This document shows positions 23,270 to 34,729 of a stretch of DNA of 64,000 nucleotides, one piece after another. The stretch's first letter is position 1; each line of letters starts with the position of its first letter. Both the position numbers and the translations under genes were made by a program. The notes below the pieces were generated by a model. That model did no database searches. It was not told where the DNA came from and saw nothing but the letters and a program-made list of their open reading frames with translations. The DNA comes from Hysterangium stoloniferum (taxonomy: Eukaryota; Basidiomycota; Agaricomycetes; Hysterangiales; Hysterangiaceae): positions 930,001 through 994,000 of the forward strand of contig WHVD01000012.1 in assembly GCA_015178975.1 (NCBI GenBank). The letters run 5' to 3'.

Positions 23270-26200
23270 ATGCCGTTGTTGTCTAAGCGGCGTCATCGTT
23301 TTGCTAACATCAAGCCAAGAAGCGGTCATTCTCCTGATGTCGTGGAGCAACCGGGAGACACATACAATGATCCCGGGTTCGGAATTAAGGAACTTTCACC
23401 GGGGACTACCCCCACTATAGAGTGGGTGTTTTGGCTTCAAACATATCAGTTTCCACTTCCTAACATTTTATAGTATTGTCGCTATTCATGGACTCGATGG
23501 GCATCGTGAAAAGTCCTGGACGGCCGATAACAAGAAGCTCTGGCTCCGGGACTTTCTCCCACAAGCTATACCTGGAGCGCGCATTTTGTCATATGGTTAC
23601 GATGCTTACACAGAGAGTTCATTGTCTGAACAGACTTTATATGGTCATGCACAGAATTTCCTTGCACGACTTCGCATGTCTAGAGAAACAGACGACACTA
23701 AGGTTCACTGACTGAAATCACTGGTATTTGTCTTGCTTCCTGATGACTTTTTTCTGTTTTCTATAGAAACGTCCCATAATCTTCATCGCGCATAGCCTAG
23801 GCGGCATTATTCTTAAGAGTGTACGTCACCTCATATAAAAAAATGTCTGCCATGTTTCATTCATGCTTGGGAACAGGCCCTAATACAAGCTAACGTTGCA
23901 CACGAAGGGCATCTTCTGCCATATAAATGGATTCATTTGTCAACATATGGCATCCTCTTCCTTGGTACCCCTCACCAAGGAACAGACATAGTGCCAAAAC
24001 TTGTTTCACTATGCAGACGGCCAAATAATATCTTGTTGAGGCATTTGACCGCTCACTGTGAACTATTACAGCAACAAATCTCTGATTTTAATGCCATCAC
24101 TGCCCATTTTCACATGAAATTTTTCTATGAAACTTTAGCTACTACTCTCCCTGGTCATATTTCAACTGTGAGTTCTAGGATTCTAATATACCTGACGGAA
24201 ATATTAAATTATAGGATGTATCCAGATTGTTCCCAGATCATCTGCTGTGGTGCCTGGGGCTGTCAACATAGAACCAATAGGCATGCATAAGGATCACACT
24301 GGGTTGTCCAAATTTGGGTCTGTTAATGATGATGACTTCAAGTCTGTGTTGTGTGCTATACAAGATATGGTTAAGAAAGCTCCGGCTGCAGTTCATGTCC
24401 GGTGGATTAAGTTTAATGATCAAAGTGGTGTGTGTTAACAAAATAGACATACACGGGTTAACATTATTCAGCAGAGAATACCCCCAATGGGTCTATATAC
24501 ATTCCCAAGCTCTGTCCTAGTCCAAACTTTGTGGGACAGAAAAAGTATCTCATCAGACTGCGAAAGTTTTTTGCTCCGGAGAACTGCCTCAATTCCCTCC
24601 CGGCATGGAAACGTTTCCTTTTGTATGGTATGGGAGGAGTTGGGAAAACACAGATTTGTTTGCAATTCATTGAAGAGTTACTTAGAAATGACTAGTAAGC
24701 TGCCAATAATTTATTTATTCTTACCAGTACTCACAGAAAGGTATTAAGTAACTTTTGGAGGATTTTCTGGATAGATGGTACAAATACGGAAACTTTGACA
24801 AATGGTTTTTCAAGTATTGCTGATGATCCAGAAGCTAAATCCAAGGGCATTGAAAAGTCTCCAGAGGAAGTTGTGAGATGGCTTACAGCTGTTCAAAAGA
24901 GGTGTCTCATCATCTATGACAATGCTGATGGAATGGATGAAGTGGTAAAAGAGTATTGGCAACAGATGCGGCAGATTCATGTGCTGATTACTAGCCGTAA
25001 TCCTGGGCTAGCCAGCCATGTCACAGAGTCAATGCATGTTACGCCAATGGAGAGTGATGAAGCAATTGTCCTCTTTCAAGCTGCAGCCAAATGTGACAAT
25101 AAAGCTGATGTTACAATACAGAAATTGTCAGAGAAGATTGTTACCAAACTTGGCTTCTTGCCTCTGGCACTAGACATAGCTGGTGCAGCCATCTCAACTG
25201 GACTCTGTAGAATGTCAGAGTATCTAATTATGCTTGGAAAATATCAAAGAGATTTTTTGGATGCAGACAATCCATCTATGAAAGGGGCACTAGGATATAA
25301 TCATACTGTTTATAGTACTTTAAAAGTGTCATATGATCTGATTGAAAAGCAGGCCATGTCCTCAACAAGAGCACAAAATGCATTATTCATATTGAAAGTG
25401 TTAGGGTTCTTTCATCACCAGAACATCATGGAAAGCATCTTCAAACGAGCTGCAGAATTTCCACCTGCAAATACTTATGATGGGAGGTTGAAAACCACAG
25501 CATCAGATCTACCTGCTCAGCTGCTCAGATGCAATGGTGATGAGGAATGGGAAAGTCTGTCCTTCAGATTAGCCATGCAAGTCCTCTGTGATTATTCATT
25601 TCTCTCCAGAGATCCTGGTACAAAATGTTTATGTTCATGGACAATGCATCCAGTAATTCATATGTGGATAAGAGATGAGGCACTGGGTATAAATTGCATA
25701 CCCCATTATTATGCAGCCAGAGCATTAATAGTAGGCAGCATTAATGAATCAAACAAAATGAATGACATATTATTCCAAAGAGATATCCTACCTCACATTA
25801 TTGCAAATCAGTCTGTGACTTCTGGAAAGAAAAAAGACTACTATGATGATATGTCTAAGAGATTTGCCCTAGTGTACAAACTGGCTGGTAAATATTCAGA
25901 TACAGAAGTGCTAGAAATAGAGGTGATAGAATCCAGGCAGAAAATCCTAGGCACTGAACACCCAGACACACTGAGTGCCAAGGCCAACTTGGCTGTCACA
26001 TATTATTGGCTGGGCAGATTGACTGATGCAGAAAAACTAGGGGTGCAGGTGCTGAAGGATAGGGAGCAGCACCTAGGCACTGAACACCCAGACACACTGG
26101 GCACCAAGGGCAACCTGGCAGTCACATATCGTCAGCTGGGTAGATGGACTGATGCAGAACAACTAGAGGTGCAGGTTCTGAAGGCCAGGGAGCAGCTCCT

Positions 26201-27614
26201 AGGCACTGAACACCTATATACACTGAGTGCCAAGGCCAACCTGGCAGTCACATATCATGAGCTGGGCAGATGGACTGATGCAGAACAACTCCAGGTGCAG
26301 GTGCTGAAGGCCAGTGAGCAGCTCTTAGGCACTGAACACCTATATACACTGAGTGCCAAGGCCAACCTGGCAGTCACATATTGTCGGCTGGGTAGATGGA
26401 CTGATGCAGAACAACTAGAGGTGCAGGTTCTGAAGGCCAGTGAGCAGCTCCAAGGCACTGAACACCCATATACACTGAGTGCCAAGGCCAACCTGGCAGC
26501 CACATATCATGAGCTGGGCAGATGGACTGATGCAGAACAACTCCAGGTGCAGGTGCTGAAGGCCAGTGAGCAGCTCTTAGGCACTGAACACCCAAACACA
26601 CTGAGTGCCAGGGCTGCCTTGGCTGCCACATATGATCAGCTGGGCAGATGGATTGATGCAGAAAAACTAGGGGTGCAGGTGCTGAAGGATAGTGAGCAGC
26701 TCCTAGGTACTGAACACCCAGACACACTGAGTGCCAAGGCCAACTTGGCTGTCACATATGCTTGGCTGGGCAGATGGACTGATGCAGAACAACTCCAGGT
26801 GCAGGTGCTGAAGGTCAGGGAGCAGGTCCTAGGCACTGAACACCCAGACACACTGACTTCCAGGGCCAACCTGGCAGTCACATATTGTCAGCTGGGCAGA
26901 AGGACTGATGCAGAACAACTACAGGTGCAGGTGCTGAAGGCCAGGGAGCAGTTCCTAGGCACTGAACACCCAGACACACTGAGTGACAAGGAAAGCCTGG
27001 CAGTCATATATTGTCAACTGGGCAGGTTGACTGATGCAGAACAACTAAATGTGCAGGTGCTGAAGGCCAGGGAGCAGCTCCTAGGCACTGAACACCCAGA
27101 CACACTGACTTCCAGGGCCAACTTGGCTATCATATATTGTCAGCTGGGCAGATGGACTGATGGAGAACAACTAGAGGTGCAGGTGCTGAAGGCCAAGGAG
27201 CAGCATCTAGGCACTGAACACCCAGACACACTGAGGGCCATGGACAACTTGGCTCTCACATATTCTCAGCTGGGCAGATGGACTGATGCAGAACAACTAG
27301 AGGTGCAGGTGCTGAAGGCCAGGGAGCAGCTTCTAGGCACTGAACATCCAGTCACACTGAAAGCCAGGGCCAACTTGGCTATCATATATCGTCAGCTGGG
27401 CAGATGGATTGATGTAGAACAACTAGAGGTGCAGGTGCTGAAGGCCAGGGAGCAGCATCTAGGCACTGAACACCCAGACACACTGAGGGCCATGGCCAAC
27501 TTGGGTCTCACATATTATCAGCTGGGCAGATGGACTGATGCAGTACAACTACAGGTACAGGTTGCTAAGTGCCATATCAGAAAATTATTCCAGAAACTAT
27601 TGGGAAAAGACTGA
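23270..27614 (+). CDS. Fungal NLR-like protein: SesB-like hydrolase, NB-ARC, TPR repeats
   Basis: The likely role is an intracellular STAND receptor of the kind linked to non-self recognition in fungi. Exons by eye: 23270-23421, 23474-23702, 23767-23820, 23877-24167, 24226-24427, 24472 to about 24676 or 24694, then from 24737 or 24728 to 27614. All listed junctions keep frame. The N-terminal domain shows IVAIHGLDGHREKSW, the nucleophile elbow FIAHSLGGIILKS and LFLGTPHQGTD, as in SesB-type alpha/beta-hydrolases. NB-ARC shows PSPNFVGQ, Walker A GMGGVGKT, Walker B RCLIIYDNAD, VLITSRN, a GLPLA-like LGFLPLALDIAG and MHPVIHMW. Thirteen 42-residue TPR units follow. The last intron is uncertain: GTAAGC gives only 33 bp, GTTACT gives 60 bp. 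The frame ends inside a solo LTR at 27563, so the present C-terminus is a truncation with an LTR-encoded tail. Further TPR sequence lies at 28081-28333. Confidence 0.85.
25930..27562 (+). repeat. 126-bp tandem repeats encoding 13 TPR units
   Basis: Each unit encodes EQLLGTEHPDTLSAKANLAV-type sequence followed by TY-x-x-LGRWTDAEQL-x-VQVLKA. Units are nearly identical except at a few positions. The residues after TY are, in order, YW, RQ, HE, CR, HE, DQ, AW, CQ, CQ, CQ, SQ, RQ, YQ. The residue after QL or KL varies among G, E, Q and N. This is the pattern of recently expanded repeats in fungal NLR ligand-sensing arrays. Confidence 0.92.
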
Positions 27615-28075
27615 AGAGGGGATTACATGGTTATAAATGGATATTCAGAGTTCCAAAGAGTTCCAAATATCAAGTGTATGGACAGATAGAAGGAATTAGA
27701 AACCAAGTCAATATCAGATCTAAAATAAAGTACAAATGTATGGAATCTAGAGTAATATAGATTCTCAGACTATTGTACTATGGATTTGGATCATAATAAG
27801 ATGGACTAGAGAGTAGTTCTGAAACGGGAATACAATAAGAAAATGAGTGACTAATTGTCCACAGACAATTACCAAATGTGGAACAAAGGTTTGGGTCAGA
27901 AATATAGGAGTTGACAGTGTTCTGTAGGTTGAGAGTATGGGAAGTGCAAATGTTCCATAGGTCAGAAGTGAAGTCAGATGTACAGGCATTCATAGGAGTA
28001 GGACTATCTAGGGATATGTAAGTCAGATAGTACAGAAGATATGGGAATTGGGGTATCCATGAACCAGCTGTAACA
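27563..28075 (+). mobile_element. Solo LTR, family D, inside the NLR TPR array
   Basis: The 513-bp segment starts TGCTAAG and ends TGTAACA, flanked on both sides by CAGGT (27558-27562 and 28076-28080). TPR coding sequence lies directly on either side. The ends and the 5-bp duplication indicate a solo LTR. It resembles none of the other LTRs in the window; the strand is arbitrary. Confidence 0.85.
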
Positions 28076-28080
28076 CAGGT

Positions 28081-28333
28081 ACTGATGGCCAAGGAGCAGC
28101 TCCTAGGCACTGAACACCCAGACACACTGAGTGCCAGGGCCAACTTGGCTGTCACATATCATCAACTGGGCACTGAGTGCCCACACACTCTCAGTGTCAG
28201 CACCAACTTCCCAGGCATATATTGTGAACTGGATAGATTGACTGATGCAGAACACCTAGAGGTGCAGGTGCTGGAAGCTAGCCAGTCATCTTATACAGTA
28301 AGCACAGATACATTTGGGACAGTCAGACACTGA
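28081..28333 (+). pseudogene. Cut-off C-terminal TPR part of the NLR gene
   Basis: Directly after the LTR duplication the sequence encodes another unit (AKEQLLGTEHPDTLSARA, then LAVTYHQLG), then a shortened and diverged unit (TECPHTLSV, IYCELDRLTDAEHLEVQVLEAS), then a short tail to the stop near 28331. This is the original end of the NLR protein, now separated from it by the solo LTR. The divergence of the last unit is normal for the end of a repeat array. It could be rejoined only if the LTR were spliced out, for which no clear signal was seen. Confidence 0.8.
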
Positions 28334-28705
28334 TATCCTTTTGTAAACATATTCCTGTCATTGTTATTCATGAAATGTAGGCAGCGAACATTTTGAAGAC
28401 TTAGTTTTATAGGTGATAACCTCAGATGGAAAAGAAAGCAAGTTATTAAGCCCTGTCTGAAAACTATCACTTCATGAATGGTCCATAAGCATTATTATTG
28501 CCAACAAAGATGTCATTTTGTCAATCTTCTCCAATACATTTTGGTGTCTTGGATAATGCTCACCACATTTCCCTTCCCTTTTCAATTTATTCATGAGTCA
28601 TCTTTTGGACCATACTTGGTTTTTGTCCAATATAGCTGCTTCCTGAATTGCCAAGGAGGAAGTAATGGTGATCATACAAGATTACAAGGAAAGTTATCCA
28701 TCTAT
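28334..28705. other. Spacer, nothing recognised
   Basis: AT-rich sequence downstream of the NLR remnant. No gene, repeat or RNA was recognised. Confidence 0.5.
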
Positions 28706-30070
28706 GGAGGATAGTCACAATTTATTGAATATACAAAATTTTGTGGAAAAGTCCTCATACATGTAAGTGAGACTATTTCCTCTGGCTATGACTACATATA
28801 TGTTTTAGGAGTTTATATTTCATTACTGCCAAATTTCATCTTTAAGACTTGTATGCTCTTTTAAAATATTCACAAATGTCATAGTCAAAAAGATTATTTT
28901 GGATATGAGAGATTATTTTGGATATGGCAGATTATTTTGGATAAGATGGATTCTCTTGTATGAATGTGAACTTTCAAATATAGTTCATATAATTTAAATT
29001 TATTTGGTTTAAAAAGTTGACTAAAACAATCTGGATGGTCAAACCATGTCATGTAATTTATTCCAAAAGGATAATCTACAAATGATTGTTTAACTAACTT
29101 TTGTTAGATACAAGATAAATATTAATATTTCCTTATTCTGCAGAGTATCACCTGATGGACTGAATTTGATTAAATATTAATTCTACAGCAAACAATATAA
29201 ATATATGTACATACTTGAGTGGTGTTACGACCGGACAATCCCGCCGGACTCCGGGCACTAACTCGTATGCCCCCACGCGCTACAAGCACCAATTGTCTGT
29301 TTATAGGATTTCCCACCCAGACTCCATTACATCAAGACTCGTTACGTTCAACCTCAGTACGACACATATCAGTCACCGGATTTTCCCCCAGACTCCGTCT
29401 CTGTCTATGTCCGTCTTCGTCCCACACATCAGTCACCGGATCCCACTCAGAATCCCATCACTGCTCTAATTCCTGTTTTAGTCAAATGACCTGTCACGAT
29501 TAGGACTCCGCTCCCACTCTGTTTCCCATTATGGGTTATGCTTTGTCACGATTTGGACTCCGCTCCGTTCCATCCTGTTCCTAACACCAAATTTGGTGTT
29601 TACTATTCCCGTTTATGTTTTGTTAGTTTCGTTTTCATTATTACCAGATTAGTATGTTCATTCACTCCATGGTCTATAAAAACTGGCAGATGTTGTACAT
29701 ACAATCCAGTCAGAAAATTAGCTTAGATTCCCCCAGTAATCTAATAGCATTTTCCTCTCTAAAACCCTACTCTCATCAGACCGCTTTCGCTAGTCGGAGC
29801 CCATGGGCTCCGGCGCTTTCTATCTCTCTCAACCAACTCGACTCACGACTCACGACCTACGACCTACAACTTACGACTCACAAACCCCGCCCGGACTCCC
29901 CAGGATTCCCGTCCACCTGTCTGAAATTGGACAACACGATCTAGCAAGGGCGCAGCCTATAAGCTGAAGCCAAGTCCTACCGGATATCCCGCGGGTTTCT
30001 CCGGAAACCCGGCCTGTGTGTGTATCCTAACAAGTGGATAAATAACTTTTAAAGTTTTTGGTTATCCTCC
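28706..30070 (+). mobile_element. MITE-like element E, copy 1 (filled by a solo LTR)
   Basis: It starts GGAGGATAGTC and ends GGTTATCCTCC, an imperfect terminal inverted repeat, with TAT on both sides (28703-28705 and 30071-30073). Without the solo LTR it is about 550 bp and aligns end to end with 37133-37656. It has no coding capacity. The superfamily is uncertain; a 3-bp duplication would fit a Harbinger- or CACTA-derived element. Confidence 0.75.
29223..30032 (+). mobile_element. Solo LTR, family A, inside MITE-like element E
   Basis: The 810-bp segment TGTTACGACCGG...ATCCTAACA is flanked by AGTGG at 29218-29222 and 30033-30037. The uninserted paralogue at 37615-37640 shows the same sequence without the LTR, which confirms both borders. 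Confidence 0.93.
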
Positions 30071-30609
30071 TATGGTTTTTTTGTATCATTCATTCATAAT
30101 GTTTGTGACCTTTCACTTCCCTTTTTAATTCATATGATCAGTCACTTTTCACATATTTCTTGGTTTCTGTCTAATGTTCCCACCACCATTTTTGGCTCTC
30201 TTATGGACACTGTGAGTTGATGTGACAAATGCTATGCATTTTTTGCATGTGTTTTCTCATACATTGTGAAGTTATTTAATGGTTTTCAACATTGTTTCAT
30301 TTCTGTTTCCCATTTTAGTAGTTCACAACACTCCAACAAAAACTATGCCATTCTGTGCATCCAAATGAAATCAGTTCCAGCATTCACTAATCCACCCTTA
30401 TTTTCTTCCTTATCTGATATGTAAGTCAATTATATCTGATTTTATTTTCTAAGTCATTTCTGTTTGTTGGGGGTATTTTACATGTCCAGAAGTGCTTTAC
30501 ATAAAGTATGGGAACCATATAACGTATGAGGAAATGTTAGCAACAAAGAAGAAGATAAAATCAAAGGTACCTAAAGGTAAATTAGATATAGTGCACTCAC
30601 CTATCTAGT
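30071..30609. other. AT-rich spacer with an inverted dispersed repeat
   Basis: Positions 30499-30601 are the inverse copy of 22400-22504. The remainder is AT-rich and no gene is recognised. Confidence 0.55.
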
Positions 30610-30659
30610 ATGCCCCCTGCAAATGAGGTCTCATTCGCACACAGCATCCAGAGGGGTGT

Positions 30660-31070
30660 CTTCGCCGCTCAAAACACCGTCGTCACTGTTTTGAACACCG
30701 TCGTCACTGTCTTGAACACCGTCTTCACCATTTTGAACACTGTCTTCGCTGGTTTAAACACCATCCTCGATGCCGTGGGTGAACAAGGTCTCATTCGCGC
30801 ACGGCGTCGAGAGGGGTGTCTTCGCCGCTCAAAACACTATCTTTACCGTTTTGAACACCATCTTCACCATTTTGAACACCTTCGCCGTTTTGAACACCAT
30901 CTTCGCCATTTTGAACACCTTCACCATTTTGAACACTGCCTTCACCGTTTTGAACACTGCCTTCACCGTTTTGAACACTGCCTTCACCGTTTTGAACACT
31001 GCCTTCACCGTTTTGAACACCGTCTTCACCATTTTGAATGCCGTCTTCACTGTTTTAAACACCGTCGCTG
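30660..31070 (+). repeat. 21-bp minisatellite with a higher-order block
   Basis: Degenerate units of the type TTTTGAACACYGYCTTCACCG repeat about 17 times, with some shortened units. A second motif, containing GAGAGGGGTGTCTTCGCCGC, occurs at about 30648, 30810 and (diverged) 31102, framing the array. Because 21 is divisible by three, long open frames exist on both strands; these are treated as by-products of the repeat. Confidence 0.9.
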
Positions 31071-31149
31071 TGCGCGAACGAGACCTGGTTCGTGCACGGT
31101 GTCGAGAGGGGTGTCTTCATCGCCATTTGAAAGTGTTTCGCTGTTCCAA

Positions 31150-31345
31150 AACCTCTGTTTCGAAAGCCTCTTTGTCGCCGTTTATAAACATGATCCATGA
31201 CTGCCACAGCTACGTATTCCAGGCTTATATTTGACTCTACCTTTACCTTCGTTTAACTCGCAGCGTGCAGCTGCTCCTTTCAACCCGCATGTACACATGC
31301 AGCCCATCCATGCAAATATCAAGGAGGCACGGTTTGATGTCCAGT
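31150..31345 (+). repeat. Dispersed repeat F, copy 1
   Basis: About 190 bp starting near AAAGCCTCTTTGTCGCC and ending near AGGCACGGTTTGATGTC. A direct copy lies at 35700-35890 at more than 80% identity by eye. It contains a conserved ATCAAGGAGGCACGGTTTG stretch. The family is unknown. Confidence 0.8.
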
Positions 31346-32854
31346 GGGTGCGCATTTTCCCTTCCGAGTCATTTTCTTCCTTCTCCTTGCCATTTCATTA
31401 CGGCCTTTGGACCTTCCCCCCCTTTTCTTTTGCATTTTTCTTTTCTTCTTTCTGATGGTGATAGTTATGTTATCGTCGGTCTAATATCTATATTCTTCCC
31501 TTCCTTCGGCCTATCGTATCGGACAGCCACGTGAACAAACTTTTGCTTTGACAAAACAGTATCAAACAGAATGCTTAGACTGTCTCCCGAAACCCCTCCG
31601 AAGACGTTCCCCATCTGCATGATTCGCTCAATGCCGTCCCAGCCAGTGGATTGGATTGTGTGAGCTAAGAGTTATCTTTTCCCATGCATGTTTTTCCCCC
31701 ACTCACATCTATTTCTTCGTCATGCATATTTTAACCCGTGCGTGTGTTGTTAAAACCCTTGTCTGACCTTTTTTCTCTATGTTTCTGCGACAGTCAGGTG
31801 TTTGGAGAGGACGAGGATGATCAGGGGGAGCTTGATGAGGTGGAGAAGTCAGGGGAGAACGGTACCGTTTTATTGTCTTTGGATGTATATATGCTGTGTT
31901 TTCTTATCCTTGCGCATATGCCAGCAACCAAAATCCAAAATCTGCAATGCGAAGCCCAGGGATTCAAATTGGTCTGGGCCCTCATCCGCTATTTACACTC
32001 GCAAGGTCAGGATCAATCCGAGTCAGATGCCCCACGATGTATTTGAGAAGGTGGGCACTGTTCCTTTCGTGCTCTCATCCTTTCACCGTTATATACGATG
32101 CAATGCCCATGCTCAAAGATGTCTTCCTTCTTCCTTATCCTATGCATTATATTACTATGGATTACCAGGTATTCATGCAAGACGTCAAAAATCTGCTGTG
32201 TGCCGCTGGAGTTTGAAAGCATTATGGTGGTGCCAAATGGGCATTCCTTGATGCCGGGTGATGGGAAAGTCCCTGCCAATGTCAGCACAACTTTGACTGA
32301 TAACAATGTAAACGGGAATGTGGGTGCGAGTGTGAATGTCAATGCCGATGGCTATGCCACGCTGTGACTTAAGGACCAGAAATCGTTGACGTTGAGGGAG
32401 ACTGTGGAGATGTTTGTTTCGAGTTTTGTATGTGGTTTCTACCCTTTCTTTCTTTTAGTTTCATTACTGTTTTGACTCCGGTGTAATATGTCCCTCCCGC
32501 ACGACACTGTCCGCGAGGCTCCAACAGCACTGTGCTTCACCGACCGGACGAATGGACTGAACCGCTCTCACTTTCAATCCTGCCAGGCACACCAATTCCC
32601 CGGCCCCCGAAGACCTGATAATTATTTCACATCGAATGCAGTAGGCTTTGTCCTGGCCAAAAGGGCAGTGCAGAAACCCAAAACCTTGGCCCAGAACATG
32701 CCAACCCACGTATGTTTCAATTTCATTGACCTTCCATCTATCAGCCTTAGCTGTCGAACCTCTTTTCCCGGTGCTTTCACATATGAGGTATATTAATTTA
32801 TCACTGTATTATTCTTAATCAAACTCACTACTTTCTTAGCTATAAGTTGTGTAC
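31346..32854. other. Unrecognised sequence with possible decayed exons
   Basis: No gene is identified. Coding-like stretches on the plus strand occur at about 31800-31860 (acidic, EDEDDQGELDEVEKSGENG) and 32215-32367, where a frame ends NVNADGYATL and stops. Possible splice signals exist between them but no consistent model emerged. It may be a decayed host gene. Confidence 0.3.
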
Positions 32855-33235
32855 CATTGTGGGTGCGTAGTGCCTGGAGACCAGCCATTGGGCTCTAGAT
32901 TGATCCTGTCAGGGAGGGTGGGGTCTATCCCAGCCAGTTCCTCCAAGGAGCCACAGCCTTTGGCCTTTGCGATTAGCAAGATCCCCCTTGAGGAACTAGC
33001 CAATGACTCACCTGCATTGACTTCCAAACCAGACAAAGGGGTGTGTACTGAAAGAGTCGCATGGGCCCTACAGGATTGTACTATAGAGCTGGAATCAGCT
33101 TGACTAGTACCAATTTTTGTTGGCAATCTTATTGGTGACCAATGGATAATTGAGGGAGTCATGCTGCAGAATGACGATGGGAGTATACTAGCCACTCCCA
33201 CCACTGCTATCTCTAGGGAATGCGCCACGATACCT
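32855..33235 (+). mobile_element. Fragment of the 11-kb Gypsy family (fossil)
   Basis: Plus-strand translation (DQPLGSRLILSGR, SIPASSSKEPQ, DKGVCTERVA, NDDGSILATPTTAISRE) matches the segment between protease and reverse transcriptase of the element at 8006-19152. No LTR is attached. It is an old, broken fragment of the same family or a close relative. Confidence 0.85.
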
Positions 33236-33764
33236 CCTTGCACTTCTAGTCCTGAGCATCCACCTCCCTTCCTCATTCTAATAATCATCTCTTGGATAAT
33301 TGCAATCAGAAATTCATCCAATACCATTTCGACAGGGCACACTTTATGTTTAGATCCCAAATGTGCTTATCACTCTAAATACTATCATAACTCGTTTAAC
33401 CATTCCCTAACAGGTCTTCCACAAACCCACCTAAATGTCAGCGTTAAAGTTATCCGTGGCGTCTCTCATTTCTTTTGGTCCATCAATCATGCCCAAACAC
33501 TGAAAGCGACGTCCGTAATCCCACTTTTCAACATAGCCCTCAGCGTTCAGTCCAGCTATTGAACCCAAAACTTGGAAAGGTCGACATGCACCTTGGTATC
33601 ACGGATCCGAATCTCACTCAAATCCTTTATTCTTCTCTTTATGATGCGGCTCTCACATCGAACAATCTGATGGGGAGGTACAACCTCTCTTTGCCAACAC
33701 TGCTTCCCCGTACTTCCCTTCGTTGTGCTCTTCCGGGACAAACACAGTTCCTGCATCGAAACAC
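33236..33764. other. Spacer, nothing recognised
   Basis: Contains the beginning of a long plus-strand frame (33475-34353) of unconvincing composition. No conserved motif is recognised. Confidence 0.4.
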
Positions 33765-33985
33765 ATACTCGTCTAGGTGTCTTCGTCCGGCTCCAAGATT
33801 TTCACAAGCCAACACCACGCTCATCCAGTTGTATTCGTCCGGGACCAACAGATTTCCACCAGCCAATGCCACGCTCGTGCAGGTGCCTTCGTCCGGGACC
33901 AACAGATTTCGACCAGGCAAACACACGCTCGTCCAGCTGTCTTCCTCCGCGACCAACACATTTCGTCCAGCCAACCTCACCTGTC
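33765..33985 (+). repeat. 54-bp minisatellite (about four units)
   Basis: Units of the type CGTCCGGGACCAACAGATTT plus a CACGCTCGTSCAG-containing part repeat about four times. The unit equals 18 codons, so the surrounding 292-residue frame (33475-34353) shows a repeated SSGTNRFPPANATLVQ motif. The frame is not recognised as a real gene. Its downstream part is Thr/Ser/Pro-rich. Confidence 0.8.
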
Positions 33986-34729
33986 TCCTCACCTGTGAAC
34001 GGCCAGACCTTGACGAATGGAAACGTGTATGGCAAGTCGAGGAGTTTTTTGATGCCATCCGGGCCTATGACTACTCGGATCAATACAACCTGACATCTGC
34101 TACTAGAGCAGCAGCCGCGCCATCTTCATACAAGCCTCCCAACTCGCCCCCGAAGTCCTCCCCCATTTCTTCTCCATGCAAACACATCATCACTACCACC
34201 ACCACCATGACATGCACAAACCCAACGACAGCAGCACCCTCAACGACGATGACCCCAAAAGCCGCGATCCAGCTCGAACTCGAACACGAGGACACGTTTG
34301 CCCTCGCGCTCGGGGCAAAGGAGATGTTCTCCCTCGCAGCATCCGATGCCTAAGCCTCCTTCTCCACTCGCGAAAGTGCCACATACCCACGCAAAGGCAT
34401 GGCCACGCAGCGGATGTCCAAGCCTTCCCACGACACCCCGCCCCGCCGCCGGTCCTCATCCCGCCGAATGCGTACCTCCTAAAGCCCTCCCCATCCGTGG
34501 GTAGCCTCCTCCCCGCGCTCTCCGCCGCCACCCCGGCGACGGCGCACACTGGGGAAGACCCGCGGGTCCTGACGCTCGCGCTCCTCACGGACAACGCTCA
34601 TGCAGCAGGCGCAGATTATGCTGGCGACGAGGGAGAAGATGTGGCGCGGTGTCAGAGCCGCAGAGGGGCGTTTTTAACGCTTGAGTTTATTTGTTGTTGT
34701 TGTCCATGCTTACTTCCCTTGGGATCTAG
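33986..34729 (+). other. GC-rich, coding-like sequence of unknown origin
   Basis: Base composition becomes markedly GC-rich from about 34100 to 34680, unlike the AT-rich surroundings. Pro/Ser/Thr- and Ala-rich frames run on both strands. This suggests an exon-derived host fragment linked to the LYS9 remnant downstream, but no domain is recognised. Confidence 0.35.

Noticed and set aside
26255-26881. Minus-strand frames of repeated GCSVPWSCSLAF-type sequence
   Set aside because: Shadows of the 126-bp TPR repeats on the opposite strand.
32836-33360. Minus-strand frame of 174 residues
   Set aside because: It is the reverse of a readable Gypsy fragment on the plus strand at 32855-33235.
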